From Micromonosporaceae bacterium (GTDB taxonomy: Bacteria > Actinomycetota > Actinomycetes > Mycobacteriales > Micromonosporaceae): 64,000 nucleotides of DNA. Numbering within the stretch: position 1 is the first letter of the stretch; each line of letters begins with the position of its first letter. The stretch spans positions 1-64,000 of the forward strand of contig JAHRHA010000022.1 of assembly GCA_020027875.1 (NCBI GenBank), in the 5' to 3' direction. The position numbers were made by a program, and so were the translations under genes. Shown piece by piece: positions 52,168-61,347 of the stretch. Below the pieces are notes generated by a model, which saw only the letters and a list, made by a program, of their open reading frames with translations, searched no databases and was not told the origin of the DNA.

Positions 52168-52200
52168 TTATCCACAGGCGTCGGGGGCCAGTTATCCACA
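52168..52200 (+). promoter_or_regulatory. Two perfect DnaA boxes before recA
   Basis: TTATCCACA occurs at 52168-52176 and 52192-52200, same orientation, 24 bp apart, with the extended GTTATCCACAG context in both. This is the consensus DnaA box. No replication-origin genes are near, so regulation of recA by DnaA is the likelier meaning. Confidence 0.65.
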
Positions 52201-52223
52201 GCTCCGGCGTTGACGCTCGAATC

Positions 52224-52245
52224 TGTCAGACCTGACGCATAGCGT
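52224..52245 (+). promoter_or_regulatory. PafBC-type (RecA-NDp) promoter for recA
   Basis: TGTCAG (52224-52229), 10 bases, TAGCGT (52240-52245). This is the spacing and form of the mycobacterial LexA-independent damage promoter (TTGTCRGTG-N8-TAnnnT). Transcription would start near 52252, about 50 bases before the recA ATG. Confidence 0.65.
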
Positions 52246-52304
52246 GTGTGCGCGTGACCGTGATGAAGCGACCTAAGACCGCGAACAACCCAGGGGTGGC
52301 AGAC

Positions 52305-54659
52305 ATGGCAACAGGGCCCGACCGCGAGAAGGCGCTGGGACTCGCCCTCGCGCAGATCGACAAGCAGTACGGCAAGGGCTCGGTGATGCGCCTCGGCGAC
52401 CGCCCGGCCGTGCCGATGGCCGTGATCCCGACCGGGTCCATCGCGCTCGACGTGGCGCTCGGCATCGGCGGCCTGCCACGAGGCAGGGTCATAGAGATCT
52501 TTGGGCCGGAAGCAAGTGGGAAGACCACCGTTGCGCTTCATGCGGTCGCTAATGCGCAGAAAGCTGGCGGAATAGCCGCATTCATTGATGCGGAGCACGC
52601 GCTCGACCCCGACTATGCCAATGCCCTGGGAGTCGACACCGATGCGCTTCTGGTGTCGCAGCCAGACACGGGTGAGCAGGCGCTCGAGATCGCGGACATG
52701 CTGATCCGCTCCGGCGCGCTCGATATCATCGTGATCGACTCGGTGGCCGCGCTGGTGCCGCGCGCCGAGATTGAGGGCGAGATGGGCGACAGTCATGTCG
52801 GCCTCCAGGCGCGTCTCATGAGCCAGGCGCTGCGAAAGATTACCGGCGCTTTGAGTAACTCGAACACCACCGCAATATTCATCAACCAATTGCGGGAAAA
52901 AATAGGTGTGTTGTTCGGCAGTCCCGAGACGACGAGCGGCGGTCGGGCGTTGAAGTTCTATTCTTCAGTGCGACTAGACGTACGCAGAATTGAAAGTTTG
53001 AAGGATGGCGCTGACGCGGTTGGAAACCGTACCCGCGTCAAAGTCGTCAAGAACAAGTGTCTCGCCGAGGGCACAATGGTCTTCGACCCAACCACGGGCA
53101 TGACGCATCGGATTGAGGAGATCGTTGATCAGCGCCTACCTGTCTCGGTCGTAGCGGCCGAGAAGGATGGCACGCTATGCGTGCGTCCGGTCGTGTCCTG
53201 GTTCGACCAGGGCGACCAGGAGGTCATTGGGGTTCGTCTGCGGGGGGGCGGCACGCTATGGGCCACGACCGACCACAAGGTGCTCACTGATCGAGGCTGG
53301 AAAGTCGCCGGTGAGCTTCGTAAGGGTGATCGCGTGGCGCATCCCCGCGAATTCATGGGCTTCGGTGATGACGAACCGTACACGCAAGATCAAGCCCGGA
53401 TGCTCGGCTACTTGATCGGCGACGGCTACGTGGGCGGAAAGACTCCCGTGCATTTCATCAACATTCAGGAGTCGCTTAAGGCCGACGCGTCTAGAATCGC
53501 CGAAGAGCACGGCTGCGAAACGCATCCGCTCACCGATAAGCTCGCCATCTCGTTCTCCCACAGACGTGGGGTGAAGAATGATCTTTTAAGTCTGTGTCGG
53601 CGGGCGGAGATTTATGGGAAGCTCGCGTGGGAGAAGACGATTCCTGCTGAGATGTTCCAACCAAATGCATCCCGGGACGTCATCGGAAACCTTCTCTTTG
53701 GGTTGTTGGAGACCGACGGCTATGTCAGCGCTGAGCAAACCGGCGCCATCCGCGCCGGCTTTACAACCACCTCGGAACAACTCGCTCACCAGATCCATTG
53801 GCTGTTACTCCGATATGGCATTACGTCGTCCGTGCGTGCATATGACCCGACAAATCAGCGCCCCAGCTTCATCAAGGGTCGCCGTGTCCAGGCGAAGCGT
53901 CCGTGTTACGAGACCCGCATCACGGGGTCAGACAACGTTGAGGCATTCGCTGACGCGATTCCGTTGTGGGGACCACGGGGGCAGATCCTTCGTTCCGCGC
54001 TCGACTCGGCGAACGGTCGTAGACGTGGATCGCAGGCGGTTTACCTTACGACTGAGATCACCGACGCAGTCCTTGGTCACCTTGCAAACCTGCGGATAAC
54101 ACCGACGTTGGCTGCCCAATTGATCGGCCCAACGGCAGGAGATCCACGAGGTGGGATGAAGCAGGTTCTCGGGTTGTACCGGCTCCGTCGTGACCGGCTT
54201 CAACTGCTCGCCGATGCGCTCGATGACTCATTTCTGCAGAGCGTGCTGGAAGAACAGATTCGGTATGCTGCGATCCGCGAGTTCTTGCCGGCGAAGCGCG
54301 TCCGGACCTTTGATATCGAGGTTCGAGAGCTGCATAACTTCGTCGCTAACGGCATGATCGTTCACAACTGTGCGGCGCCATTCAAACAGGCGGAGTTTGA
54401 TATAATGTACGGAAAGGGTATTTCGCGCGAAGGGTCGCTTATCGACGTCGGTGTCGAGCAGAACATCATTCGCAAGTCGGGTGCCTGGTACACGTACGAG
54501 GGCGACCAGCTCGGTCAGGGCAAGGAGAACTCCCGCAACTTCCTCAAGGAGAACCCGGACATCGCCGCCGAGATCGAGAAGAAGATCCTCGAGAAACTGG
54601 GAGTCGGACAGGGCACGGACGCGGCCGGTGGACCTGACCTGCCGCCGGTGGACTTCTGA
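52305..54659 (+). CDS. recA: Recombinase RecA with in-frame intein
   Basis: 784 residues as translated; splicing gives a 347-residue RecA. ATG 52305 matches family starts ([20 protein letters not shown]) and has an AGGGGTGG site. It forms ATP-dependent filaments on single-stranded DNA for recombination and SOS induction. Walker A GPEASGKT lies at residues 67-74. The N-extein ends TRVKVVKNK after residue 251 and the C-extein resumes [17 protein letters not shown], so the junctions are canonical. The extein around the intein (52830-53057 and 54369-54455) uses many A/T-ending codons unlike the rest of the gene. The last residues are Gly/Asp-rich as usual. Confidence 0.98.
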   Translation: MATGPDREKALGLALAQIDKQYGKGSVMRLGDRPAVPMAVIPTGSIALDVALGIGGLPRGRVIEIFGPEASGKTTVALHAVANAQKAGGIAAFIDAEHALDPDYANALGVDTDALLVSQPDTGEQALEIADMLIRSGALDIIVIDSVAALVPRAEIEGEMGDSHVGLQARLMSQALRKITGALSNSNTTAIFINQLREKIGVLFGSPETTSGGRALKFYSSVRLDVRRIESLKDGADAVGNRTRVKVVKNKCLAEGTMVFDPTTGMTHRIEEIVDQRLPVSVVAAEKDGTLCVRPVVSWFDQGDQEVIGVRLRGGGTLWATTDHKVLTDRGWKVAGELRKGDRVAHPREFMGFGDDEPYTQDQARMLGYLIGDGYVGGKTPVHFINIQESLKADASRIAEEHGCETHPLTDKLAISFSHRRGVKNDLLSLCRRAEIYGKLAWEKTIPAEMFQPNASRDVIGNLLFGLLETDGYVSAEQTGAIRAGFTTTSEQLAHQIHWLLLRYGITSSVRAYDPTNQRPSFIKGRRVQAKRPCYETRITGSDNVEAFADAIPLWGPRGQILRSALDSANGRRRGSQAVYLTTEITDAVLGHLANLRITPTLAAQLIGPTAGDPRGGMKQVLGLYRLRRDRLQLLADALDDSFLQSVLEEQIRYAAIREFLPAKRVRTFDIEVRELHNFVANGMIVHNCAAPFKQAEFDIMYGKGISREGSLIDVGVEQNIIRKSGAWYTYEGDQLGQGKENSRNFLKENPDIAAEIEKKILEKLGVGQGTDAAGGPDLPPVDF
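53058..54368 (+). other. RecA intein with LAGLIDADG homing endonuclease
   Basis: 437 codons between K251 and the next extein Cys. It starts C1 ([14 protein letters not shown], block A) and ends [10 protein letters not shown] (blocks F/G, His-Asn), followed by Cys +1, so all splicing residues are present. Endonuclease motifs [12 protein letters not shown] (D122) and [13 protein letters not shown] (D220) keep both catalytic aspartates, so homing may still work. Insertion site and overall sequence match the Mycobacterium tuberculosis RecA intein, e.g. [26 protein letters not shown]. Its GC content is lower than the neighbouring genes. Confidence 0.95.
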
Positions 54660-54685
54660 CGCCGGCAGAGATGGGCGCTTGAGTC

Positions 54686-55456
54686 ATGGCGGGCAGGCGG
54701 CGTGGACGCACGGGACGGGGCTGGGATGCAGCTCCGCCCCGCGCTCGTCAGTCCGACGAGGACCCGTCGACCGGGTCCGCTTGGCGCCAGCGGGGCGGTC
54801 TACGCGCCGGCGCAACCACCCAGAGACGGACCGATGGGAACAACCCGGGTGTTGCGGACGGCGCGCCGGAGAAGCCGGTCGACCCAGCCGAGCGGGCACG
54901 GGAGATCTGTCTGAGACAACTCGCCGTCCGACCCCGTACCCGGGCCGAGCTGGCCGTGGCGCTGCGAAAGAACGGCATCTCGGCCGAGGTCGCCGCTGAG
55001 GTACTCGAGCGCTACGGCGAGGTTGGCATCATCGACGACATGGCATTCGCCCAGGCCTGGGTGACCAGCCGCCATCACGGACGCGGTCTCGCGCGCAAGG
55101 CTCTCGCCGGCGAGCTACGCCGCAAGGGGGTGGACGTCGACGCGGTCGGCGCGGCACTCGATGAGCTGGATCCGGAGACCGAGGCGCAGACGGCCCGGGC
55201 TCTGGTCGAGAGGAAGCTGCGGACCGAACAACCAGGGAAGTCCGAGGCGCTGTTCCGCCGATTGGTCGGCGTGCTGGCTCGCAAGGGATACCCGGCGGGG
55301 TTGGCGATCCGCGTCGTCAAGGAGGCGATCGCCGAACGGGCCGAATCCGAGTCCGACGCCGCCGGCTTCGACGCCGCCGACTTCGATGCGGCCGGCCTCG
55401 ACGCGGACCTGCTCGAGTTGGAGGCCGCCGACGCCGAGGCGCACGACACCGACTGA
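54686..55456 (+). CDS. recX: Regulatory protein RecX
   Basis: 256 residues from ATG 54686, 26 bases after recA. RecX caps RecA filaments and limits their activity. Three-helix repeats occupy residues ~70-220: AREICLRQLAVRPRTRAELAVAL, GIIDDMAFAQAWVTSRHHGRGLARKALAGELRRKGV and ALFRRLVGVLARKGYPAGLAIRVV. The first ~65 residues are a basic, disordered extension usual in this group. The C-terminal tail contains FDAADFDAAGLDAD repeats and is acidic. No separate promoter is evident. Confidence 0.94.
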   Translation: MAGRRRGRTGRGWDAAPPRARQSDEDPSTGSAWRQRGGLRAGATTQRRTDGNNPGVADGAPEKPVDPAERAREICLRQLAVRPRTRAELAVALRKNGISAEVAAEVLERYGEVGIIDDMAFAQAWVTSRHHGRGLARKALAGELRRKGVDVDAVGAALDELDPETEAQTARALVERKLRTEQPGKSEALFRRLVGVLARKGYPAGLAIRVVKEAIAERAESESDAAGFDAADFDAAGLDADLLELEAADAEAHDTD

Positions 55457-55585
55457 CTGCCGCGGAGAATCTTCCTGCGCGTAGCTGATCGATCACCGCC
55501 ACATCCGCGCAGGCAGAAGCAGGTTCGCCGGTCGCGAAAGTTCGCCGCGAGGCGGAAATCGGTCAGCCTTCTAGATCATCTGTCC

Positions 55586-55958
55586 TTGACCGAACGGGCC
55601 GTCAGGGCCTAGCCTCGGTTTTACCGGGAGTACACCGAACCATCGCATGACAACCGCACAACATAGATCGCGTAACGAAATCACATCAATCAGCATTGGC
55701 CGGGACGGCGAGGGACTCGAGTAGCAGCCGAAGACACAAATCACACAACGAGTAGCAATCGGTCACGGAGCGCGCCCTGGCGGAGTCGAGCCAGGACGCT
55801 CAGGGTCTGCGTGACGGCGGCATCTGGCGCGACGAATGATGCCTGCCCAGCGCAGGTTCATCCCTGTTTTACGGTCGATGTGGTCGCAGCGGTGGCCCGA
55901 ACTCTCCCGAGGTAGACGCAGCGTCGCGAGGCGACGAACGCCGGGGAGGGAGGCCGCC
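55586..55958 (+). promoter_or_regulatory. Promoter and ~340-base leader of rny
   Basis: TTGACC (55586-55591) and TAGCCT (55610-55615), 18 bases apart, form a good housekeeping promoter. The start codon of rny is ~340 bases downstream. The leader holds an AT-rich start, a stem-loop at 55768-55801 (GAGCG and CCTGGC pairs) and a perfect 6-bp hairpin at 55922-55936 just before the AGGGAGG site. The 55457-55958 gap shows no convincing gene. The fold resembles no riboswitch I recognise. Confidence 0.55.
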
Positions 55959-57740
55959 GTGACCTTGGAGACGGCGTTAGCCATAGCAGTCGTCCTTCTC
56001 GCGGTCGTCGTGGTGGCCGGCTTCGCCGTCGGCGTCCGCCTGCTCCGCCAGCTCGGCGTCGGTGGCCGAGCTGGGCCAACCACGAGCCAGAAAGAGTTCA
56101 CGCACGGTAAAGCCGCTCGGAACGGAAAGCAGAGCTCGGCTGCGCGCAGCTCGAGGGGCGAGGTCAACCCGGCCGCCGCGGACGACGCACGAGCGGCTGC
56201 GGCAGGTGCGAGGAGCGACGCCGCCGCGGCGAAGGCCGAGGCATCCGCGGCGCGCGGGGAGGCCCGCCGGATCCTCGACAGCGCCAGGACCGAGGCCGAC
56301 GGCATCCTCGAGCGGGCTCACCGGCAGGCCGACAGCGACGCTGAACAGGTCCGCGCCACCGCCCGCCGAGCTGGGGAGCGCGAGGTCGCGACGCTCACCG
56401 CCGTCGCCAAGGAGCAGACCGCCGATGCGGAGCGGCGCCAGCAGCGCCTCGATGACCGCGAGCGGCTGTTGGCCCAGGACGCGGAGCGCATGGCCGAGCG
56501 GGACCGGCGGATAGTCTCCGCCGAGGCCGATCTCGCCGAGCGGGAGGCGGCCCTGGTCATGCGCGAGGTGGAGGTTTCGGCCGCCAACGAGATGCAGCGC
56601 CGCGAGCTTGAGCGCATCGCCGGCCTCACCGCGGACGCCGCCCGTGGCGAGCTCGTGGACGCGATCGAGAGCCAGGCCAAGCGAGACGCTGCCCTGCTCG
56701 TCCGCGAGATCGAGGCCGACGCGCGGGCCACCGCCGAGGAGCGTGCCCGCAATGTCGTCGTCGAAGCCATCCAGCGAGTCGCGAGCGAGCAGACGGCCGA
56801 GAGCGTGGTTAGCGTCCTGCACCTGCCCTCGGACGAGATGAAGGGCCGCATCATCGGCCGCGAGGGACGAAACATCCGCGCCTTCGAATCAGTCACCGGC
56901 GTCAATCTGATCATTGACGACACCCCCGAGGCGGTCCTGCTCTCGTCGTTTGACCCGGTGCGCCGTGAGGTCGGCCGGCTCACGTTGGAGAAGCTGGTCC
57001 TCGATGGGCGTATCCATCCGCACCGCATCGAGGAGGTCTTCGACGCCGCCCGCGGCGAGGTGGACCTCCTCTGCCAGCGCGCGGCCGAGGATGCCCTGGT
57101 CGAGGTCGGCATCACCGACATCCACCCCGAACTCGTGACGTTGCTCGGCCGGTTGCGCTACCGCACGTCGTACGGTCAGAACGTCCTCAAGCATCTCGTC
57201 GAGACCGCCCACGTCGCTGGCATCATGGCCGCCGAGTTGCGGCTCGACATCGCGCTGGTCAAGCGGTGTGCCTTCCTCCACGACATCGGCAAGGCGCTCA
57301 CCCACGAGGTTGAGGGAAGCCACGCTCTCGTCGGTGCCGACGTCGCCCGCAAGTACGGCGAGGCCGACGAGGTCGTTCACGCCATCGAGGCGCACCACAA
57401 CGAGGTCGCGCCGCAGACCGTTGAGGCGGTGCTCACCCAGGCCAGCGACGCCTGCTCGGGCGGGCGGCCGGGTGCTCGGCGGGAGAGCCTCGAGGTATAC
57501 GTGAAGCGGCTGGAGCGAATCGAGGAGATCGCCGCCCGCAAGCCCGGCGTGGAGAAGGTCTTCGCCATGCAGGCCGGTCGCGAGATCCGGGTCATGGTGC
57601 GCCCCGACGACGTGGACGACATCGGAGCGGCTGTGCTGGCCCGCGACGTGGCCAAGCAGATCGAGGAGGAGCTGACCTACCCAGGTCAGATCCGGGTCAC
57701 CGTGGTCCGGGAGTCTCGCGCCACCGAAGTGGCCCGCTAA
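55959..57740 (+). CDS. rny: Ribonuclease Y
   Basis: 593 residues from GTG 55959, fixed by AGGGAGG 7 bases upstream and by the family start: a single N-terminal membrane helix (ALAIAVVLLAVVVVAGFAVGV). The open frame continues to 55836 but would place 41 basic residues before the anchor. A long Ala/Glu/Arg coiled coil (~80-270), a KH domain (MKGRIIGREGRNIRAFESVT) and an HD domain with H441-D442 (AFLHDIGKALTHE) follow. It starts mRNA decay by endonucleolytic cuts at the membrane. Typical place after recX in this group. Confidence 0.95.
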   Translation: MTLETALAIAVVLLAVVVVAGFAVGVRLLRQLGVGGRAGPTTSQKEFTHGKAARNGKQSSAARSSRGEVNPAAADDARAAAAGARSDAAAAKAEASAARGEARRILDSARTEADGILERAHRQADSDAEQVRATARRAGEREVATLTAVAKEQTADAERRQQRLDDRERLLAQDAERMAERDRRIVSAEADLAEREAALVMREVEVSAANEMQRRELERIAGLTADAARGELVDAIESQAKRDAALLVREIEADARATAEERARNVVVEAIQRVASEQTAESVVSVLHLPSDEMKGRIIGREGRNIRAFESVTGVNLIIDDTPEAVLLSSFDPVRREVGRLTLEKLVLDGRIHPHRIEEVFDAARGEVDLLCQRAAEDALVEVGITDIHPELVTLLGRLRYRTSYGQNVLKHLVETAHVAGIMAAELRLDIALVKRCAFLHDIGKALTHEVEGSHALVGADVARKYGEADEVVHAIEAHHNEVAPQTVEAVLTQASDACSGGRPGARRESLEVYVKRLERIEEIAARKPGVEKVFAMQAGREIRVMVRPDDVDDIGAAVLARDVAKQIEEELTYPGQIRVTVVRESRATEVAR

Positions 57741-57754
57741 CGTCCTGGCCTCGG

Positions 57755-59308
57755 TCAGCGAGCGTCATCGTGAGGCGGCGTGGCTAGCAGGTGGGCTTTG
57801 ATCTCGCTCTTGAGAATCTTGCCCACTTTGGACCGCGGTAGGTCCGGCCAGATCTCCACCTGCTTCGGGCTCTTGACGCTGCCGATCCGGTCCTTGACGA
57901 ACACCTTCACCGCATCGGGCGCGACGCTGTGACCCGGCTGGATCTGCAGCACGGCGGTGACCCGCTCGCCCCACTTGTCGTCCGGTAGGCCGATGACCGC
58001 GCAGTCCTGCACGGCGGGATGCTCCATCAGCACCTGCTCGACCTCGGCTGAGTAGACGTTGAACCCGCCGGTGATGATCATGTCTTTCGCGCGATCCACT
58101 ATGTAGAGGAAGTTGTCGGCGTCGAGGTAGCCGATGTCGCCGGTGTGGTGCCAGCCATACCGGGACGCCTCCTCGGTGGCCGACGGGTTCTTGTAGTAGC
58201 CGGCCATCACCAGGGAACTGCGGACCACGATCTCGCCACGCTCTCCGGTTGGCTGCAACCGCCCCTCGCCGTCCATGATCGCAACAGTCACCAGGGGTGC
58301 CGGACGTCCGGCCGACGACAGGCGCTCCCGTGCGATCGAACCGTCGGGGTGGAAATGGTCGGCCGGCGCCATCATGGAGATCATCATTGGCGCCTCGGTC
58401 TGCCCGAACAGTTGCGCCATCACCGGGCCGATCTTTTCGATGGCCTCCTCCAGCCGAGCGGTGGACATGGGGGCCGCTCCGTACCAGAAGCATTGCAGCG
58501 ACCCGAGGTCGGTCGAGGCGAGAGCTTCGTGAGCCAACAGCATGTAGATCAGCGTCGGTGGCAGGAAGGTGTGCGTGACCTGGTGCCGCTCGATCAAGGC
58601 GAGGAACTCGGTCAGGTCCGGTCTCGGCATGACAACGATCTCGCCGCCGAGCGCCATGATCGGAAAACACAGTACGCCGGCGGCGTGCGTGAGCGGCGCC
58701 AGCGCCAGGTATACCGGCCGGCCTCGGAACGGATACCCCATCAACGTCAGCGCGGACATCGTCTCGAGATTCCGGCCGGTCAGCATCACGCCCTTCGGCT
58801 TGCCCGTCGTACCGCCGGTGCCAACGATCAGGGACACGTCATCAACCGGTTCGGCCTCGTGCGGCTCGGCGGGGATGGCGGAGAGCCACTCGGCGAACGA
58901 CAGCCCGTTGGCCGTCGGCCGGTCGAGACAGACCAATGTGGTCAGTTTCGGTAGGCCGGGCAGGATCTGCTCTACCAGCGGTTCGAAGCCACCCTGAAAG
59001 ATGAGACAGGTGCAGTCGAAGAGGTCGAGCAGGTCGCGATTCTCGGCAGCTTCGTTTCGCGGGTTCACCGGACACCACACCGCCCCGGCCCGAGCGATCC
59101 CGAACACGCAGGAGAACGCGACGGGATCGTTCGCGGAGAGGATCGCGACCTTGTCGCCCGGACGCACACCCGAGTGTTCGAGCGCTCGGGCCACCCGCCA
59201 GGACAACGCCCGCACCTGAGCATAGGAGAGCGTGCTGTCTCCCATGGTCAGGCACGCGGCGCCGGCGCCGAGCGAGGCTCCCTTATCGAGGTAGTCGGTC
59301 AGGCGCAT
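57755..59308 (-). CDS. Acyl-CoA synthetase (AMP-binding, FadD-like)
   Basis: 517 residues. An adenylate-forming ligase that activates a carboxylic acid to its CoA thioester. P-loop IVGTGGTTGKPKGVM, the aromatic-site QTEAPMMISM region, the FACS block YGWHHTGDIGYLD, hinge D in IVDRAKDMIITGG and catalytic lysine in RSKVGKILK. The chain length of the substrate cannot be read; fatty, aryl or steroid side-chain acids are all possible. Third gene of the TetR-linked operon, 7 bases after the saccharopine-dehydrogenase-like gene. Confidence 0.94.
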   Translation of the reverse strand: MRLTDYLDKGASLGAGAACLTMGDSTLSYAQVRALSWRVARALEHSGVRPGDKVAILSANDPVAFSCVFGIARAGAVWCPVNPRNEAAENRDLLDLFDCTCLIFQGGFEPLVEQILPGLPKLTTLVCLDRPTANGLSFAEWLSAIPAEPHEAEPVDDVSLIVGTGGTTGKPKGVMLTGRNLETMSALTLMGYPFRGRPVYLALAPLTHAAGVLCFPIMALGGEIVVMPRPDLTEFLALIERHQVTHTFLPPTLIYMLLAHEALASTDLGSLQCFWYGAAPMSTARLEEAIEKIGPVMAQLFGQTEAPMMISMMAPADHFHPDGSIARERLSSAGRPAPLVTVAIMDGEGRLQPTGERGEIVVRSSLVMAGYYKNPSATEEASRYGWHHTGDIGYLDADNFLYIVDRAKDMIITGGFNVYSAEVEQVLMEHPAVQDCAVIGLPDDKWGERVTAVLQIQPGHSVAPDAVKVFVKDRIGSVKSPKQVEIWPDLPRSKVGKILKSEIKAHLLATPPHDDAR

Positions 59309-59315
59309 GGCACGA

Positions 59316-60437
59316 TCACTTGTGGACGGTCAGAATCGGCTCCATCACCAGACCGAAGCTGCGCAGCGTGCCCAGCAGCTCGCGATGCCCGAAGGCCTGG
59401 CAGGCCGAGGCGAAACCGGCTCGCTTCGGTGGCTGCTGCAGCAGCGAGTACGCGGCGTAGGCCTGAAGCAACCCGGTCTGCTTGTAGTTTTGGTTGCCGT
59501 GAATCACGCAATGCGCACGTCCGAGCGGCCCGGAGGCGTACACCGAGTCCAGGGACGTGTTGACCCGCGGGTTCTCCCGTGGCGGCATACCCGCCTGAAC
59601 CGAACTCGCGACCTCGGCCAGTGCCGCCTCTTGCTGATCGAGCGGCAGCGTCTTGATCTGCTCCTCGACGAGTTTCTGGGTGGCCACCACACCTTCCATG
59701 ACCGTTCGGTCGAAGACGCCACCGGCGGCCTTACAGTTGGCAACGCGGGGGTCGTCCTTGAACCACACCGGATGGCAGGTGCCTCCCCACGGTAGGGCCA
59801 AACCGGTCTCATGCTGGCCCGGGATGACGACCTCGAACGTCGTGCCCGGCTCCCACTGCTTGTACTCGTTCTGCTCGAGGTAGAACCAGTCCGCCTTCAG
59901 GATTGTGAAGATCGTCTGGGTCGAGGCGTACGTCGGGAAACCCTTCCACAGCACCAGAATGTCGAGCGTGTCCAGGCCGGGAGACTCCAGGCAGATGTTC
60001 GCCGCGATCTCGCCGGTCGTGTACATCTGCGCCACACCGGGTGAGAGCAGCAGCCCTTTCTCGGCGAATGTGTCCCCCCACCGCGACTTCGCGTCCAGAA
60101 CCCAGTCCTGTTCGCCGGTCGTGTCGACGTAGTGGCAACCCGCCGCAAGGCTGGCCTCCACCACCTCCGGACCGTGCTTGATGAACGGGCCGACCATGTT
60201 GCTGACCACCTTCGCCCCGGTGAAGAGTTCGGTCAGCGCCCCCACCTCATGCTCGACTTCGACCACATCGTGCTGCACGTTCTCGATGCCAGGGACCTTG
60301 TCGATGACCTCTTGGACGCGGGTCTTGTCCCGACCGGCGGCGATGAACGGGACATTGAGTTCGCGGAGGTACTCGCAGACGAGACGACCGGTATAGCCGG
60401 AGACGCCGTAAACGACGACAGGCTTATTCGTACTCAT
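59316..60437 (-). CDS. Saccharopine-dehydrogenase-like oxidoreductase (DUF5938 type)
   Basis: 373 residues from ATG 60437; an extension to 60593 would overlap the SDR gene out of frame. The N-terminal Rossmann motif is VVVYGVSGYTGRLVCEYL, followed by AAGRDKTRVQEVIDK and NMVGPFIKHGPEVVEASLAAG, as in the trans-acting NAD(P)-binding branch of saccharopine dehydrogenases. CHYVDTTGEQDW and the middle ~150 residues agree with the actinobacterial DUF5938 group. Reaction unknown. It is sandwiched between an SDR and an acyl-CoA ligase, suggesting a lipid or steroid catabolic step. Confidence 0.8.
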   Translation of the reverse strand: MSTNKPVVVYGVSGYTGRLVCEYLRELNVPFIAAGRDKTRVQEVIDKVPGIENVQHDVVEVEHEVGALTELFTGAKVVSNMVGPFIKHGPEVVEASLAAGCHYVDTTGEQDWVLDAKSRWGDTFAEKGLLLSPGVAQMYTTGEIAANICLESPGLDTLDILVLWKGFPTYASTQTIFTILKADWFYLEQNEYKQWEPGTTFEVVIPGQHETGLALPWGGTCHPVWFKDDPRVANCKAAGGVFDRTVMEGVVATQKLVEEQIKTLPLDQQEAALAEVASSVQAGMPPRENPRVNTSLDSVYASGPLGRAHCVIHGNQNYKQTGLLQAYAAYSLLQQPPKRAGFASACQAFGHRELLGTLRSFGLVMEPILTVHK

Positions 60438-60477
60438 GAATGGCAACCTTTCGATTATCGGCCAACGGTCCGGTGCG

Positions 60478-61281
60478 TCACATGCCCATGCCGCCGTCGA
60501 CCGGCAGGCCGGCGCCGGTGATGAAACGGGCGGCGTCGGAGGCGAGGAACACCACCGCGTCCGCCATGTCACCCACCTCGCCGAGCCGGCCAAGCGGGGT
60601 CAGTCCGATGACGTCGCCGACTGCGGCCTCGGCGCTCGGCCACAGTCCCAGTCTTGCCATGTCGTCGGCGAGTTTGGCGCCCATCTCGGTCGGTACGAGT
60701 CCGGGGTAGAGGCAGTTCACCCGTACGCCGTACCCCAACTTGCCCGACTCCATCGCCGCCACCCGGGTCAGCCGGTCGACGGCAGACTTGGTTGCGGAGT
60801 ATGCGCCGATGCCCGGGAAGGGGATCGTCGCGGCGACCGAGGAGATGTTGACGATCGCCCCGCCGCCGCCCGCGGCGCCGCCCGGGCGCATGGCTCGAAA
60901 CGCGTGCTTGACGCCGAGCGCCGTGCCCACGACGTTGACGTCCAGCATGCGCCGAGCGTCGGCCGGATCGAGGTCGACGACCAACGCGGAGATCTCGATG
61001 CCGGCGTTGTTCACCAGGATGTCGAAGCCACCCAGATCGGCGACGGTCTTGGCAACGGCGGCCTCCCAGCTCGCCTCATCGGTGACGTCGAGCGAGACGA
61101 AGCCGGCAGTCGCACCGGACTCCTTGATGGACGCAGCAGTCTTCTGGCCCTCGTCTTCAGCAATGTCACCGATCATGACCGCTGCTCCGGCGCGGCCGAG
61201 CGCCTCGGCCATGCCCGCGCCCAGTCCGCGCGCCCCGCCCGTCACCAATGCCTTGCGCCCGGTCAGGTCGTAAACACTCAT
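60478..61281 (-). CDS. Short-chain dehydrogenase/reductase
   Basis: 267 residues. Classical SDR: cofactor loop TGGARGLGAGMAEAL, acidic residue in IGDIAEDEG suggesting NAD(H), NNAG at ~95, catalytic Ser in VNISSVAAT and Tyr-Lys in GAYSATKSAV. The end PVDGGMGM is typical. An alcohol/ketone conversion, substrate unknown. First gene of the operon (61281 down to 57755), with its promoter under the TetR operator. Confidence 0.95.
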   Translation of the reverse strand: MSVYDLTGRKALVTGGARGLGAGMAEALGRAGAAVMIGDIAEDEGQKTAASIKESGATAGFVSLDVTDEASWEAAVAKTVADLGGFDILVNNAGIEISALVVDLDPADARRMLDVNVVGTALGVKHAFRAMRPGGAAGGGGAIVNISSVAATIPFPGIGAYSATKSAVDRLTRVAAMESGKLGYGVRVNCLYPGLVPTEMGAKLADDMARLGLWPSAEAAVGDVIGLTPLGRLGEVGDMADAVVFLASDAARFITGAGLPVDGGMGM

Positions 61282-61347
61282 TCGACACTCCTCGGTTCGA
61301 GTCGGCCCATGCGGCCTTGCCTAGCGGCGTGATGTGAGGTACCCCAC

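Noticed and set aside
52168-52200. Replication origin
   Set aside because: Only two DnaA boxes and no dnaA, dnaN or AT-rich unwinding region nearby.
55616-55958. ydaO-type c-di-AMP riboswitch in the rny leader
   Set aside because: The conserved ydaO core sequences are not present.
55763-56305. Minus-strand frame of 180 residues over the rny leader and 5' end
   Set aside because: Arg/Ala/Ser-rich antisense shadow with no start signal or family.
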